A DNA stretch of 64,000 bases from Microbacterium sp. CGR2 (lineage in GTDB: Bacteria > Actinomycetota > Actinomycetes > Actinomycetales > Microbacteriaceae), in assembly GCF_003626735.1 (NCBI RefSeq), contig NZ_RBHX01000001.1, positions 1,054,001 through 1,118,000 on the forward strand. The letters run 5' to 3'. The notes below the pieces were generated by a model. The model worked only from the letters and a program-made list of their open reading frames with translations, had not been told where the DNA came from and made no database searches. Of this stretch, positions 28,495-38,783 are shown piece after piece. How positions within the stretch are numbered: the first letter of the stretch is position 1; every line of letters starts with the position of its first letter. The position numbers were made by a program, and so were the translations under genes.

Positions 28495-29477
28495 AGTCTC
28501 ACCCTCCACAGCACCACGATGAGCGACAGAACCGCTATCGACAGCACCACGATCCAGAGGTTCGGGGTGTCGGTCCAGACGACTTGCGCCTCGCCGCGCA
28601 ACTCTGTGGCCTCCTGCTCCTGAACCCGCTCGACGATGTCGGCGACGGTGGTCGTGTCGCGGAGGCCGTAGGCCGCACCCCCGGTGGCTTCCGCCGCTGC
28701 GGCGAGTTCGGCGCTGACGTCGGCGTCCTTTCCCTGCACGGGATTCAACGCGAACACACGCACGTCCTTCGCTGCCGCATATCCGGCCGCCTCTTCGAGC
28801 GTCACGATCGAGGCACCGTTGACCTCGTTGTCGGTGGCGAAGATCACCGAGCGTGACCGCTCGTCGTCAGGACGATCGAAACCCATCGTGCACGCCGCGA
28901 GACCGTCGCCGATCAGCGAAGCCCCTTCGCCGTTGAGCGTCCCCACCCAGTGCTCCGGGATCTCGTCGACGTAGTCGAAGCTCGCCTTGAGGCTCGCCAG
29001 GTGCTCGCGGATGAAGTCGTAGTCATCGGTGAGCGGGAAGATCTGCACCGGCGAGCTGTTGAAGATCGTCAGCCCGATGCGCTCGCCCTCGAAGCCGTCG
29101 AGCAGCTCTTCGAAGACGGTCAGCACCTCGATATCGACCTCGGTCATCGAACCGGACACATCGAGACACAGCATGATGTCGCGGCTGGTGTTCACCGGCT
29201 GGATCGTCTGAGACGACATCGGCCGAGCCGCCACGACGCCGGCGACGAGGATGGCGACGGCGCCCAGAGCGAGGATGCCGGACAACGCGAGCACTCGTTT
29301 CCGCAGCGCCTGCCGGAACGCCGGCAGGCGGCGCAGGCGTTCGGCCCGAGCGACGCGAGCCCGCTCGCCGGCGTTCGTCCCCCCCGGGCGGCGCAGGCCG
29401 AGGATCAGCCCGATCGCGAGTGCGAGCAGCACCACGCCGACCGCCACGAGGATCATCCAGAAGTTCGCTAGTGCCAT
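28491..29477 (-). CDS. vWA domain membrane protein (BatA-like)
   Basis: 328 residues: helices near 10-28 and 62-83, then a vWA domain with a perfect MIDAS motif DVSGS at 106-110 and a second metal site region NGEGASLIGDGL, and a last helix at 305-325. This is the BatA arrangement, with the vWA domain outside the membrane held by helices on both sides. In MoxR operons such proteins are thought to act with the AAA ATPase in assembling or activating envelope proteins. Overlaps the next gene by GTGA and the previous one by ten bases. Confidence 0.87.
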   Translation of the reverse strand: MALANFWMILVAVGVVLLALAIGLILGLRRPGGTNAGERARVARAERLRRLPAFRQALRKRVLALSGILALGAVAILVAGVVAARPMSSQTIQPVNTSRDIMLCLDVSGSMTEVDIEVLTVFEELLDGFEGERIGLTIFNSSPVQIFPLTDDYDFIREHLASLKASFDYVDEIPEHWVGTLNGEGASLIGDGLAACTMGFDRPDDERSRSVIFATDNEVNGASIVTLEEAAGYAAAKDVRVFALNPVQGKDADVSAELAAAAEATGGAAYGLRDTTTVADIVERVQEQEATELRGEAQVVWTDTPNLWIVVLSIAVLSLIVVLWRVRL

Positions 29478-29959
29478 GTGCGCACCACCGTCCGCGCGGC
29501 CTCAGCACCGGCGATCGGGTCGATCGGCGGACCCTGGCGGAAGATGCTCGGGTAGTAGTGGCGGCCCATCGCGTCGATGAGCGCCGGGTGCACGCCGCGT
29601 GCCACGAGGTCGTCGAGCGCGAGCACCGGAGCCTCGAGTCCGCTGTACTCGTTGACGAACGTGCGGACGACCCGGCTCAGCTCGAGGTTCGCGTTCCGAG
29701 CCGAGAGCCTGCGCTCGCGGTAGTCCGTCTCGATCAGCTGGACACGGTCGAGGTACTCGGTGCGCAGCTGCGAGAGCACGTCGACGGTGAGCAGCTGCTG
29801 CCCCGAGTGGTCCGGAGGCGCGGACACGGCCCGTCGCGGTCGCGTGAGCACGATCAGCAGCCAGGCACCGAGAACCAGGAGCGCGAGAACGCCGAAGGCA
29901 AGCAGCATCCATCCCCAGCCGTACTGCGCCGGCGGATAGAGCTCATCAGAGCCGGGCAT
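29468..29959 (-). CDS. small membrane protein of the MoxR operon
   Basis: 163 residues with a single membrane helix at 17-39 (MLLAFGVLALLVLGAWLLIV) and a helical soluble part with LRTEYLDRVQLIETDYRERR. Position between the DUF58 and BatA genes is that of the DUF4381-type proteins of many MoxR operons, but the sequence is too divergent for a firm family call. It overlaps DUF58 by 14 bases at its start and BatA by ten at its end. Confidence 0.65.
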   Translation of the reverse strand: MPGSDELYPPAQYGWGWMLLAFGVLALLVLGAWLLIVLTRPRRAVSAPPDHSGQQLLTVDVLSQLRTEYLDRVQLIETDYRERRLSARNANLELSRVVRTFVNEYSGLEAPVLALDDLVARGVHPALIDAMGRHYYPSIFRQGPPIDPIAGAEAARTVVRTWH

Positions 29960-30833
29960 GCGACCTCCGGTTCAGCAGCCGCAGGAGCTGCGAGACGGCG
30001 TCGTCCTGACTGTCGAGCACGGCGTGACTGATCTCCATGCGCTTGAGCGTCTCGGCGAGGTGAGCGGCGTCGGCCTCGGTCTGCGCCGCCAACTCCCCGA
30101 CGATGCCGAGGTCTCCCTGCACGAAATCCGGGACGTCCCAGCGGCTGTCGACGTCGCTGCGGATCGTGCGCGTGCTGTGGTCGAGCACGGGATCGGCGTC
30201 GCGCACCGTGAGCCACAGCACATCGTGTTGTACGCGCAGGCGGCGCAGCATCCGTTCGGTTTCGTCCGTGATGGGCGCCTCGTCGGTGATCACGACGGCG
30301 ATCATGCGGCGGGAGATGGTGCGCGTGACGAACGAGAGCAGGGCGTCGCGATCGCTGGGCGCGGTGCTGTGGTCGATCGCGTGGTCGACGGTGCGCAGCG
30401 CATGCTCGAGCGCCCCTTCGCTGCGACCGGGCGCGCGTCGCCGCACGCGCTCCGCGTCGCCGTAGACCACGGTGAAGTCGTCGCCGTGGCGGAGCGCCAG
30501 GACGCCGAGCACGCCGGTGGCGAGGATGGCGAGATCCTTCTTCGACCTCTCATCGTGCGCGAGCGCCGCCATCGAGCGGCCGGTGTCGACCACGAACATG
30601 ATGGTGTGCATGCGCATCGCTCGGTGGCGACGGACGAGCGGCGCTCCCAGCCGTGCGGTGGCCCGCCAGTCGATGTCCCGCACCTGATCGCCGTACTCGT
30701 ACGCCCGCAGATCCTCGAAATCGAGGCTTCGCCCGTGCAGCAACGACGCGTATGCGCCGTCGAGCGCATGCAGCGACTTGCGTGCGGAGTGGATGAAGAG
30801 CTTGCTCTTCACCTGGGTGATCAGGCTGGCCAC
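29946..30833 (-). CDS. DUF58 domain protein
   Basis: 295 residues, no membrane helix. The signature RAYEYGDQVRDIDWRATARL is at residues 40-60 and a vWA-like fold follows (MFVVDTGRSMAALAHDE, a degenerate MIDAS). DUF58 proteins are regular partners of MoxR ATPases. The start is set at GTG 30833 (VASLITQVKSKL), which lies 15 bases past the moxR stop and has GAGGA upstream, overlapping the moxR stop region; no ATG fits. Confidence 0.87.
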   Translation of the reverse strand: MASLITQVKSKLFIHSARKSLHALDGAYASLLHGRSLDFEDLRAYEYGDQVRDIDWRATARLGAPLVRRHRAMRMHTIMFVVDTGRSMAALAHDERSKKDLAILATGVLGVLALRHGDDFTVVYGDAERVRRRAPGRSEGALEHALRTVDHAIDHSTAPSDRDALLSFVTRTISRRMIAVVITDEAPITDETERMLRRLRVQHDVLWLTVRDADPVLDHSTRTIRSDVDSRWDVPDFVQGDLGIVGELAAQTEADAAHLAETLKRMEISHAVLDSQDDAVSQLLRLLNRRSHARL

Positions 30834-30849
30834 GGCGGTGTCCGCGTCC

Positions 30850-31953
<1,104 letters not shown>

Positions 31954-32125
31954 GTGGTGGCTCCCTCGTTCACACGGGGACACATCTCGCAGCCATCCCC
32001 GCGCACCAGCGTAACGGCTTCCGCGTGCCCCTCACTCCGTCGGGACGCTCGTCCTTGGGGGCGCTCCGAGCGCAGTTTCTGCCGTCTGAACGTCTTCATG
32101 GCGGCAGACGTCGCGACCGGAACCG

Positions 32126-32851
32126 TCACATGGCCGGCAGAGGCGGGGCGAGGTCAGGGGATCGGATGCCGCGCCGCCGACCGACGAGCACCACGAGAGC
32201 CGCCGCACCGATGATGATAGCCGCGATCAGGATGACGTAGAGGGCGACGCCGCCGTAGCCGCCGCTCACCCGAGGGTCGAGGAACGGATACGGGTACCAC
32301 CAGGTGTTTCCCGTCGACGGTGCCGTCACGAGGTTCGCTCGCATCAGGGTGTAGACGGCCCACACGATCGGGAAGATCGCGGCGATTCCCACCGTGCCCC
32401 AGCCGAGGGCCCGCCGTCGCGGTGCGAAGAGGACGTCGGCCAGCATCACGACGGGGATGACGACGTGGAGCACCTCGTTGGACCACGGGACTGTCGCTCC
32501 CTGCGGGAGCGATATTCCGCGTAGGAGCAGGTTGTACACGACGCCGGTGACGATCATGTAGGTGCTGGCGCAGACGAGCAGCACGGCAAGCCATCGCGGT
32601 TCCGTGGTCGTGGCGCTCTTCTGGCGAAGCGCCCAGATGCCCGCAATGGCGAGCACGACCGCCGCCAGCACGTTCGACTCGATGGTGAAGAAGCTGAAGA
32701 AGTTCGTGATCACCGTGGGCATGTGACGTCCGTAGTCCGTCTCGGCGTTCCGTGCGACGTCGAGCGACCGGGAGAGCTGGGTGACGATCGCCGCGATGGC
32801 GAGTGCGGATGCCGCCAGCCGCGCGTAGGGCCACCAGGTCGTCACAGTCAT
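32126..32851 (-). CDS. Pr6Pr family membrane protein
   Basis: 241 residues, six membrane helices. The FFSFFTIESNVLAAVVLAIA segment and the VVYNLLLRGISL ... NEVLHVVIPVVMLADVLFAP stretch are typical of the Pr6Pr family (six helices with conserved Asn and His), related in fold to androgen-induced FAR-17a proteins. The bacterial function is unknown. CGGAGG lies before the ATG. Stands alone between moxR and the EamA gene. Confidence 0.8.
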   Translation of the reverse strand: MTVTTWWPYARLAASALAIAAIVTQLSRSLDVARNAETDYGRHMPTVITNFFSFFTIESNVLAAVVLAIAGIWALRQKSATTTEPRWLAVLLVCASTYMIVTGVVYNLLLRGISLPQGATVPWSNEVLHVVIPVVMLADVLFAPRRRALGWGTVGIAAIFPIVWAVYTLMRANLVTAPSTGNTWWYPYPFLDPRVSGGYGGVALYVILIAAIIIGAAALVVLVGRRRGIRSPDLAPPLPAM

Positions 32852-32921
32852 CTTCGCCTCCGCCGGTCACTCTAGCGGGCGGGCGATCCGGCGTCGGCGC
32901 TGACGCCGGGGGTGCGAACGA

Positions 32922-33853
32922 TCAGGTACGCCGCCCCCACCGCATCCGCGTGACGAGGACCCCGAGCAGGCACAGCGCACCACCGAGGAACATCATCGGG
33001 GTGGGCACTTCGCCGAGGATGGCCCAGGACATCAGGATCGCGATGGCGGGGACGACGTACGTGGTCGCCGAGGTCTGGCCGGCGGTGCTCCGCTGCAGCA
33101 CGTAGGCCAGGTGGTGAAGGCGATCGCCGTGGGGAAGATGCCGAGGTAGACCACCCACAGCGTGGCGTCGAGCGGTGCCGTCTGCAGTGCGCCGACGAGA
33201 CTGCCGGCCCAGGGGAGCAGGGCGATGGTGCCGGCGCCCGCCCCGAGCCAGGTGAGCGTCGTCGCGTCTACGCCCGCACTGAGCAGGCGCTTCTGCACGA
33301 GGGTGCAGCCGGCGTACATGACGGCGGCGAGGAGCGCCAGCAGGAGACCCGTGATGTCGGGTCCGGCGCTCGTCGAGGAGTTCATGCCGATGAGGACGAC
33401 ACCGAGAAAGGCGATCGGCGCGCCGATCACGAGTGGCTTGGGGAAGCCCTCGCGGAGGAACAACCCGCTGAAGACGACGACCATGAGCGGCGCGAGGTTC
33501 ACCACCATCGCTGCGGTGCCCGCATCGAGCGTGCGCTCGGCGCTGTTCAGAGCCAGGTTGTAGACGCAGAACCACCCCACGCCCCACACGGCGATCAGCC
33601 ACCAGTGACGACGCTCGGGAAGACGGATGCCGTGGCGAAGCGCGATGATCGTGAGCACGACCGTGCCGATGGCCATGCGCAGCAAGGCGAGCGCGCCGGG
33701 GTCGTAGTGCGGGCCGGCGCCGCGGATGCCGATGAACGCCGACGCCCAGAGCACGACGGTGACGAGCGCTGCGATGAGGACGAGGGGTCCTTGCGCCTTC
33801 GGCGCCGCAGCGCTGGTGCGGGCACCGGGATCGTGGGATACGGCTTCTGGCAT
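32922..33853 (-). pseudogene. EamA/DMT family transporter, frameshifted
   Basis: Ten-helix drug/metabolite transporter. The frame opened by the ATG at 33853 is clean through two EamA repeats up to GIFPTAIAFTTW, then runs into nonsense; the expected end (AYVLQRSTAGQTSATTYVVP ... GGALCLLGVLVTRM) continues in the next frame to the TCA stop at 32922. The join is at 33105-33109 where CTGGCC stands for an expected TGGGCC, so one G appears missing. This is either a real one-base deletion or a sequencing error; the rest looks fully conserved. Confidence 0.85.
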
Positions 33854-34053
33854 TCTTCGATCCTGACAGGGGCAACCGACATCGGGCGACCGGCTGGAGC
33901 GACAGCATCCGTCGGTTTTCCGCCACGGCGCACCATCGCGATCAGGGCGGCGTCCAGAGGAGGGCTGTCCGACCCCTCCCGATAGGATGGGGGCGCCCGA
34001 AGAGGGCCAGCTCATCGGCCGGTGCAAACCCGGCGAAAGCAGGGGGGACACCC
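33854..34053. other. intergenic region upstream of purA
   Basis: Divergent promoters of the EamA gene and purA must lie here. A GC-rich hairpin GCCGGTGCAAACCCGGC stands at about 34017-34033, close to the purA ribosome binding site (GGGGGGAC at 34042-34049). I could not match it to any known riboswitch class. Confidence 0.4.
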
Positions 34054-35340
34054 ATGCCAGGAATCGTGATCGTCGGCGTGCAGTGGGGCGACGAAGGAAA
34101 GGGCAAGGCCACCGATCTTCTCGGTGAGCGCACCGACTGGGTGGTGAAGTTCAACGGCGGCAACAACGCCGGACACACCGTCGTCGTCGGCAACGAGAAG
34201 TACGCGCTGCACCTGCTCCCCTCCGGCATCCTCTCGCCCGGGGTCACCCCCGTTATCGGCAACGGCGTCGTCGTCGACCTCGAGGTGCTGTTCTTCGAGC
34301 TCGAAGCGCTCGCCGCCCGCGGCATCGACGTCTCGCGGCTCCGCGTCAGCGCGAACGCGCACATCATCACGCAGTACCACCGCACGCTCGACAAGGTCAC
34401 CGAGCGCTTCCTCGGCAAGCGCATGATCGGCACCACCGGTCGGGGCATCGGCCCGGCCTACGCCGACAAGATCAACCGCGTCGGCATCCGCGTGCAGGAC
34501 ATCTTCGACGAGAACATCCTGCGCCAGAAGGTCGAGGGTGCGCTCGACCAGAAGAACCACCTGCTGGTGAAGATCTTCAACCGTCGCGCGATCACCGCCG
34601 ACGAGGTCGTCGAAGACCTGCTGTCGTACGCCGAGCGTCTGCGTCCGATGGTCGCCGACACCGGCTACCTGATCGACCAGGCCCTGGGCCGCGGCGAGGT
34701 CGTCGTGTTCGAAGGCGGCCAGGCCACGATGCTCGACATCGATCACGGCACCTACCCGTTCGTGACCTCGTCGTCGGCGACCGCGGGTGGCGCCTCGACC
34801 GGTTCCGGCGTGGGCCCTGGCGCGCTCGACCGCATCGTCGGCATCGTCAAGGCGTACACGACGCGCGTGGGTTCCGGCCCGTTCCCGACCGAGCTCTTCG
34901 ACGAGCAGGGCGAGTGGCTGCGCAAGCAGGGCTTCGAGTTCGGTACGACGACCGGCCGCCCCCGCCGCGTGGGCTGGTACGACGCACCCATCACCCGGTA
35001 CGCCACGCGCATCAACGGCATCACCGACCTCGTCCTGACCAAGCTCGACATCCTCACCGGCCTCGAGCAGGTCCCGGTCTGCGTGGCGTACGACGTCGAC
35101 GGCGAGCACTTCGACGAGGTGCCGGTCAACCAGACCGACTTCCACCACGCGAAGCCGGTGCTCGAGTACTTCCCCGGTTGGAGCGAAGACATCTCCACCG
35201 CGCGCAGCTTCGACGACCTGCCCCAGAACGCACAGGACTATGTGCTGGCGCTCGAGAAGATGAGCAACACCCGCATCTCGGTGATCGGCGTCGGCCCCGA
35301 GCGCGACCAGGTCATCGTCCGCCACGACCTGCTCGACTGA
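34054..35340 (+). CDS. purA: adenylosuccinate synthetase
   Basis: First dedicated step from IMP to AMP: joins IMP and aspartate using GTP. 428 residues, the normal length. The GTP loop [14 protein letters not shown] is at residues 8-21, the conserved [13 protein letters not shown] at 36-48 binds IMP and GTP, and the [13 protein letters not shown] block lies near 300. Cytoplasmic. Followed after 16 bases by the lactonase gene on the same strand, so the two are probably cotranscribed. Confidence 0.97.
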   Translation: MPGIVIVGVQWGDEGKGKATDLLGERTDWVVKFNGGNNAGHTVVVGNEKYALHLLPSGILSPGVTPVIGNGVVVDLEVLFFELEALAARGIDVSRLRVSANAHIITQYHRTLDKVTERFLGKRMIGTTGRGIGPAYADKINRVGIRVQDIFDENILRQKVEGALDQKNHLLVKIFNRRAITADEVVEDLLSYAERLRPMVADTGYLIDQALGRGEVVVFEGGQATMLDIDHGTYPFVTSSSATAGGASTGSGVGPGALDRIVGIVKAYTTRVGSGPFPTELFDEQGEWLRKQGFEFGTTTGRPRRVGWYDAPITRYATRINGITDLVLTKLDILTGLEQVPVCVAYDVDGEHFDEVPVNQTDFHHAKPVLEYFPGWSEDISTARSFDDLPQNAQDYVLALEKMSNTRISVIGVGPERDQVIVRHDLLD

Positions 35341-35356
35341 CTGGCGGAGACGGCGC

Positions 35357-36463
35357 GTGACACGATTCTGGCTCGGCGGCTACGGCTCCACCATGGAGGG
35401 GTCGGCTGACGGCATCGGCCTGCTCGCCGGTGACGAGGGGCGCGAGGCTTCGACGCTCGCCTACCGGGGGGCGGTCACCGAGACGCCGTCGCCGTCCTGG
35501 CTGGCGCAGCATCCGTCGCTCGACGTCGTCTATGCGGCGCTCGAGGGAGATGCGGCGGTGCAGGCGTTCGCGCGCACCGGTGACGCGTCGCTCTCGCCGC
35601 TCGGCTCGCCGATGCCGGTCGGTGAGAGCGTGTGCCATCTCGCCGTCGCCCCGAACGGCTCCGCACTGGTCGCGAGTTGCTACGGTGACGGACGCGTGGT
35701 GCGGGTCGGCCTCGACGCGGCCGGCCGAATGGTCCCCCAGAAGACCGATGCCGCGGCTGCGCTGCGCGCCGCCCTGTTCGGCGAGGATGATCCGGATGCC
35801 GCAGCCGCGACTCCCGCGGGAGTGGGGGTGGCGGCATCCGATCCGCATGCCGCGGGCCCTGACCGAGCTTCGCACGCGCATTCCGCGGCCTTCCTGCCCG
35901 ATGGCCGCATCGTGACCACCGATCTCGGCTTCGACCTCGTGCGGTTCTGGCGGCAGACGAGCAACGGACTCGCACTCGACCACGAGGTCGTGCTGCCGCT
36001 CGGGACCGGCCCGCGCCACATGGTCGTGCACCCGAGCGGGCACCTGCACGTGGTCACCGAGTACTCGTGCGAGGTGTTCACGCTCGCTTCCGCGGCAGAC
36101 GGCACCTGGAGCGTCGTCTCGTCGACCATGGCGAGTCCGATCGCACAGGTCGGCACCGACTTCCCTGCCGAGCTCGCGCGCTCGCGCGATGGGCAGTTCC
36201 TCTACACCGCACTCCGTGGCAGCAATACGATCGCGGCCCTTCGTGTGCGCGGCGGCGGGGAGGCCCTCGAATCGGTGGCACTTGCCGACGCCGGTGTCGA
36301 CTGGCCGCGCCACCACCTCATCCACGAGGGCAAGATGCTCGTCGCCGGGCAGCGTTCCGACACGATCACCCTGCTCGACCTCGACGAGCGCACAGGCGCG
36401 CCCCTCGGCATCCGCCACGAGGCGCAGGTTCCGACGCCGACGCACTTCCTGCTCGTTCGCTGA
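35357..36463 (+). CDS. lactonase family protein (6-phosphogluconolactonase-like beta-propeller)
   Basis: 368 residues with seven-bladed propeller character, no signal peptide. Conserved stretches are ICHLAVAPNGSALVASCYGD (as VCHLAVAPNG...), PHAAGPDRASHAHSAAFLPD, the GPRHMVVHPSGHLHVVTE segment and the WPRHHLIHEGKMLVAGQRSD ending, all typical of the YbhE/Pgl family. An enzyme hydrolysing a sugar lactone in the oxidative pentose pathway is the usual role. GTG start 35357 closely follows purA. Confidence 0.9.
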   Translation: MTRFWLGGYGSTMEGSADGIGLLAGDEGREASTLAYRGAVTETPSPSWLAQHPSLDVVYAALEGDAAVQAFARTGDASLSPLGSPMPVGESVCHLAVAPNGSALVASCYGDGRVVRVGLDAAGRMVPQKTDAAAALRAALFGEDDPDAAAATPAGVGVAASDPHAAGPDRASHAHSAAFLPDGRIVTTDLGFDLVRFWRQTSNGLALDHEVVLPLGTGPRHMVVHPSGHLHVVTEYSCEVFTLASAADGTWSVVSSTMASPIAQVGTDFPAELARSRDGQFLYTALRGSNTIAALRVRGGGEALESVALADAGVDWPRHHLIHEGKMLVAGQRSDTITLLDLDERTGAPLGIRHEAQVPTPTHFLLVR

Positions 36464-36545
36464 CGCGCGCCCGGCGCCGCCGGCATCCGCCGCTGCCCGG
36501 GCCCGCCACCCGTGCCCGGGCCCGCCGCTTCCCGCGGGTCCGCAC
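36464..36545. repeat. GC-rich spacer with two GCCCGGGCCCGCC copies
   Basis: Between the lactonase stop and the 84-bp palindromic repeat. GCCCGGGCCCGCC occurs twice in a row (about 36494-36527, separated by ACCCGT). Any transcript would fold strongly, so it may serve as a terminator for the purA/lactonase pair. Confidence 0.4.
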
Positions 36546-36629
36546 ACTTGTCGGGAGGTCTCACGGATTTCGGGCGACACGCCGCGATTCGGCCCGACAG
36601 GTGTGTTTTCTCCCGACATCTGTGCCCAC
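36546..36629. repeat. 84-bp palindromic repeat, copy 1
   Basis: Begins ACTTGTCGGGAGGTCTCACG and ends CTCCCGACATCTGTGCCCAC, with GGGCGACACGCCGCG in the middle. The ends are inverted with respect to each other (TGTCGGGAG against CTCCCGACA). A second copy of exactly the same length, in the same orientation, is at 38613-38696; the two differ at roughly a dozen positions. It sits between the lactonase gene and the end of soxR. Confidence 0.85.
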
Positions 36630-36646
36630 ACCGCGGGCATGGGCCG

Positions 36647-37123
36647 TCATTCCGCGGCGGACGCTCCGGTCGACAGCCAGCGGATCGGCCCCGCACCCTT
36701 GCGGCCGAGAACGTCGCCGGGATTCTGCAGTGCGCAGGAGGTGAGGCTCAGGCATCCGCACCCGATGCAGCCATCGAGGTCGCCACGGAGGTGTTCCAGT
36801 TGGCGGATGCGGGCGTCGAGTTCATCGCGCCACCGCTGCGAGAGACGGGCCCAATCCTTTTTGGTGGGGGTGCGCCCTTCCGGCAGCGATTCGAGGGCCG
36901 ACCGGATGTCTTTCAGGGGGATGCCGACGCGCTGCGACACCCGGATGAACGCCGCCCGTCGCAGCGTGTCACGAGTGTAGCGACGCTGGTTCCCGGCGGA
37001 GCGTTCGGACGCGATGAGCCCGTTGCGCTCGTAGATGTGCAGCGCCGAGGTCGCCACTCCGCTCCGGGCGGAGACTTCCCCGATCGTGAGCCGCCGGTCT
37101 TTGTCGCCGTCCAGCTGGGGCAT
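36647..37123 (-). CDS. soxR: redox-sensitive transcriptional activator SoxR
   Basis: 158 residues. MerR-type helix-turn-helix at 12-55 ([20 protein letters not shown]), a dimerisation helix, and the [2Fe-2S] cluster motif with Cys119, Cys122, Cys124 and Cys130 ([12 protein letters not shown], that is CX2CXCX5C). This is diagnostic of SoxR, which activates on oxidation of the cluster by redox-cycling compounds. The C-terminal 28 residues are longer than in E. coli. It diverges from the MFS pump at 37187, whose promoter contains a fitting operator. Confidence 0.95.
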   Translation of the reverse strand: MPQLDGDKDRRLTIGEVSARSGVATSALHIYERNGLIASERSAGNQRRYTRDTLRRAAFIRVSQRVGIPLKDIRSALESLPEGRTPTKKDWARLSQRWRDELDARIRQLEHLRGDLDGCIGCGCLSLTSCALQNPGDVLGRKGAGPIRWLSTGASAAE

Positions 37124-37148
37124 GCCGCCTCCTCGTCATCTGCGCGAC

Positions 37149-37179
37149 TTGACCTCAACCATAGTTGAAGTCTTAGCGT
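37149..37179 (+). promoter_or_regulatory. SoxR-type promoter of the MFS gene
   Basis: -35 TTGACC (37149-37154) and -10 TAGCGT (37174-37179) are separated by exactly 19 bases, the overlong spacing that marks MerR/SoxR-activated promoters. The spacer is occupied by the palindrome CCTCAACCATAGTTGAAG (37153-37170), close to the E. coli SoxR box in form. The predicted start of transcription falls on or next to the A of the ATG at 37187, so the MFS message would be leaderless. Confidence 0.8.
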
Positions 37180-37186
37180 CATCCTC

Positions 37187-38566
37187 ATGACGACTGAGAC
37201 GGGCGAGCTGCCGACGAAGAATGCGACACCGCCACGCATCCTGGATGGTGAGCACCTCTGGATCACCATCGGCGCGTGCGCGCTCGTGTTCCTGGGAGCG
37301 TTCGAGTCGCTCGCCGTCACGACCGTGATGCCGACGGTCAGCGCCGATCTCGACGGCGGCCGGTTGTACGCGCTCGCGTTCGCCGGCCCTCTCGCCACGG
37401 GTGTGATCGGAATGGTGATCGCGGGAAACTGGGCCGACCGCCGCGGACCGGTCACGCCGCTGTACACGGCGGTGGTCGTGTTCGTCGCCGGGCTCCTCAT
37501 CGCGGGGCTCGCGCCCAGCATGGAGATCCTCGTGGTCGGGCGCTTCGCTCAGGGCCTCGGAAGCGGAGCGCTGATGGTGGCGCTGTACGTCGTGGTCGCG
37601 CGCGTCTACCCGCAGGAGCTGCACCCGGCGATCTTCGCGGGATTCGCTGCCGCCTGGGTGGTTCCGTCGCTGATCGGCCCCACGATCGCGGGAGCCGTGA
37701 CCGAACTGTGGAGCTGGCACTGGGTGTTCCTCGGCGTCGTCATCCTGGTGCTGGTCGCTCTACTGATGGTGGTCCCCGCGTTGCGCGGCCTGTCCGCCGA
37801 GGGCGACGTGACGACGCCGTGGGCCTTCGGGCGCCTCGGCTGGTCGGTGCTCGCCGCTGTGGCCGTGCTGGCACTGAACCTGGTCGGCGACATCCCCGCG
37901 GTCGGACCGATTCTCGCCGCGGCCGCCGTCGTCGTCGCGCTCGTGGCCGTCCGCCCCCTGGTCCCGCGCGGAACACTGCGCGCCGTTCGAGGCCTCCCCG
38001 CAGTGATCCTCGTCCGCGGCCTCGCAGCGGCAGCCTTCTTCGGTGCGCAGGTGTACCTGCCGTACCTGCTGACCGACCGTTACGAGCTCTCACCGACCGT
38101 GGCGGGACTCTCGCTGACCGGTGGAGCGCTGGCATGGTCCACCGCAGCGACTGTCCAGGGGCGGATGGGCATTCGCCTGTCGAGCGTGGCGGCGGTGCGG
38201 TGGGGAACGGCACTGGTCCCCGCCGGCATCCTGGTGACGGTCGCGACTGCCGCGTTCCGCTGGGATGCCGCCGTCGTCACCGTCGCCTGGGTCATCGCCG
38301 GCGCGGGCATGGGGTTGATGAGCCCGCGCACCAGCGCTCTGACGCTGGCGATGTCGAGCCCGGAGAATCAGGGGTTCAACAGCGGCGCCATGACTGTGGC
38401 GGATTCCTTCGGCAGCGCTCTGGCGCTCGCCGTGACCGGCACGCTGTTCACATCGGTGGCCGCATTCATCGATCCGTTCACTGCGGTGTTCGCTCTGGCG
38501 GCGGTGACGGCGATGGCGGCCGCGGTGCTGGCGCCGCGAGTACGTGCGGAAGCGGACGCTTCGTGA
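37187..38566 (+). CDS. MFS transporter under SoxR control
   Basis: 459 residues with 12-14 membrane helices. Motif A appears as GNWADRRGPVTPLYT after helix 2 and ARFAQGLGSGALMVALYVVV-like sequence in helix 4. Likely exports redox-active or toxic small molecules, as actinobacterial SoxR regulons commonly contain such pumps. Starts at the ATG predicted to be the 5' end of the transcript. Divergent from soxR with 63 bases between. Confidence 0.88.
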   Translation: MTTETGELPTKNATPPRILDGEHLWITIGACALVFLGAFESLAVTTVMPTVSADLDGGRLYALAFAGPLATGVIGMVIAGNWADRRGPVTPLYTAVVVFVAGLLIAGLAPSMEILVVGRFAQGLGSGALMVALYVVVARVYPQELHPAIFAGFAAAWVVPSLIGPTIAGAVTELWSWHWVFLGVVILVLVALLMVVPALRGLSAEGDVTTPWAFGRLGWSVLAAVAVLALNLVGDIPAVGPILAAAAVVVALVAVRPLVPRGTLRAVRGLPAVILVRGLAAAAFFGAQVYLPYLLTDRYELSPTVAGLSLTGGALAWSTAATVQGRMGIRLSSVAAVRWGTALVPAGILVTVATAAFRWDAAVVTVAWVIAGAGMGLMSPRTSALTLAMSSPENQGFNSGAMTVADSFGSALALAVTGTLFTSVAAFIDPFTAVFALAAVTAMAAAVLAPRVRAEADAS

Positions 38567-38612
38567 GCCGGGTTCGGTCGGTTCGGTCGGTGCGGGTTGG
38601 GCCGCGTGGCTC

Positions 38613-38696
38613 ACCTGTCGGGAGAAATCACGGATGCCGGGCGACACGCCGCGGTCCGGCCCGACATCTGTGACTTCTCCCGACACCTGTGCCCAC
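38613..38696. repeat. 84-bp palindromic repeat, copy 2
   Basis: Starts ACCTGTCGGGAGAAATCACG and ends CTCCCGACACCTGTGCCCAC, same length and orientation as copy 1 at 36546-36629. Its ends are better matched as inverted repeats (CCTGTCGGGAG against CTCCCGACACC). Together the two copies bracket soxR and its MFS target. Confidence 0.85.
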
Positions 38697-38783
38697 GCCG
38701 ACGGCATCCGCGGTGCCCACGCCGACGGCATCCGCGGTGCCCACGCCGACGGCATCCGCGGTGCCACGCCGCCGGCATCCGCC
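38691..38783. repeat. 24-bp tandem repeat, three exact copies and a partial fourth
   Basis: The unit GCCCACGCCGACGGCATCCG plus CGGT occurs at 38691, 38715 and 38739 without change, followed by a degenerate copy (GCCACGCCGCCGGCATCCGC). It begins inside the last bases of the 84-bp repeat, so the array may have grown from its edge. Confidence 0.85.

Noticed and set aside
34000..34053. Riboswitch before purA
   Set aside because: Only a single short hairpin is visible; no conserved core of a purine, PRPP or other riboswitch could be recognised.
37187..38566. Ribosome binding site expected for the MFS gene
   Set aside because: No purine-rich site lies before the ATG; the promoter spacing instead points to a leaderless message.
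38691..38783. CRISPR array
   Set aside because: Tandem repeats abut without unique spacers and no cas gene is present; the same applies to the 63-bp repeats at 27291.
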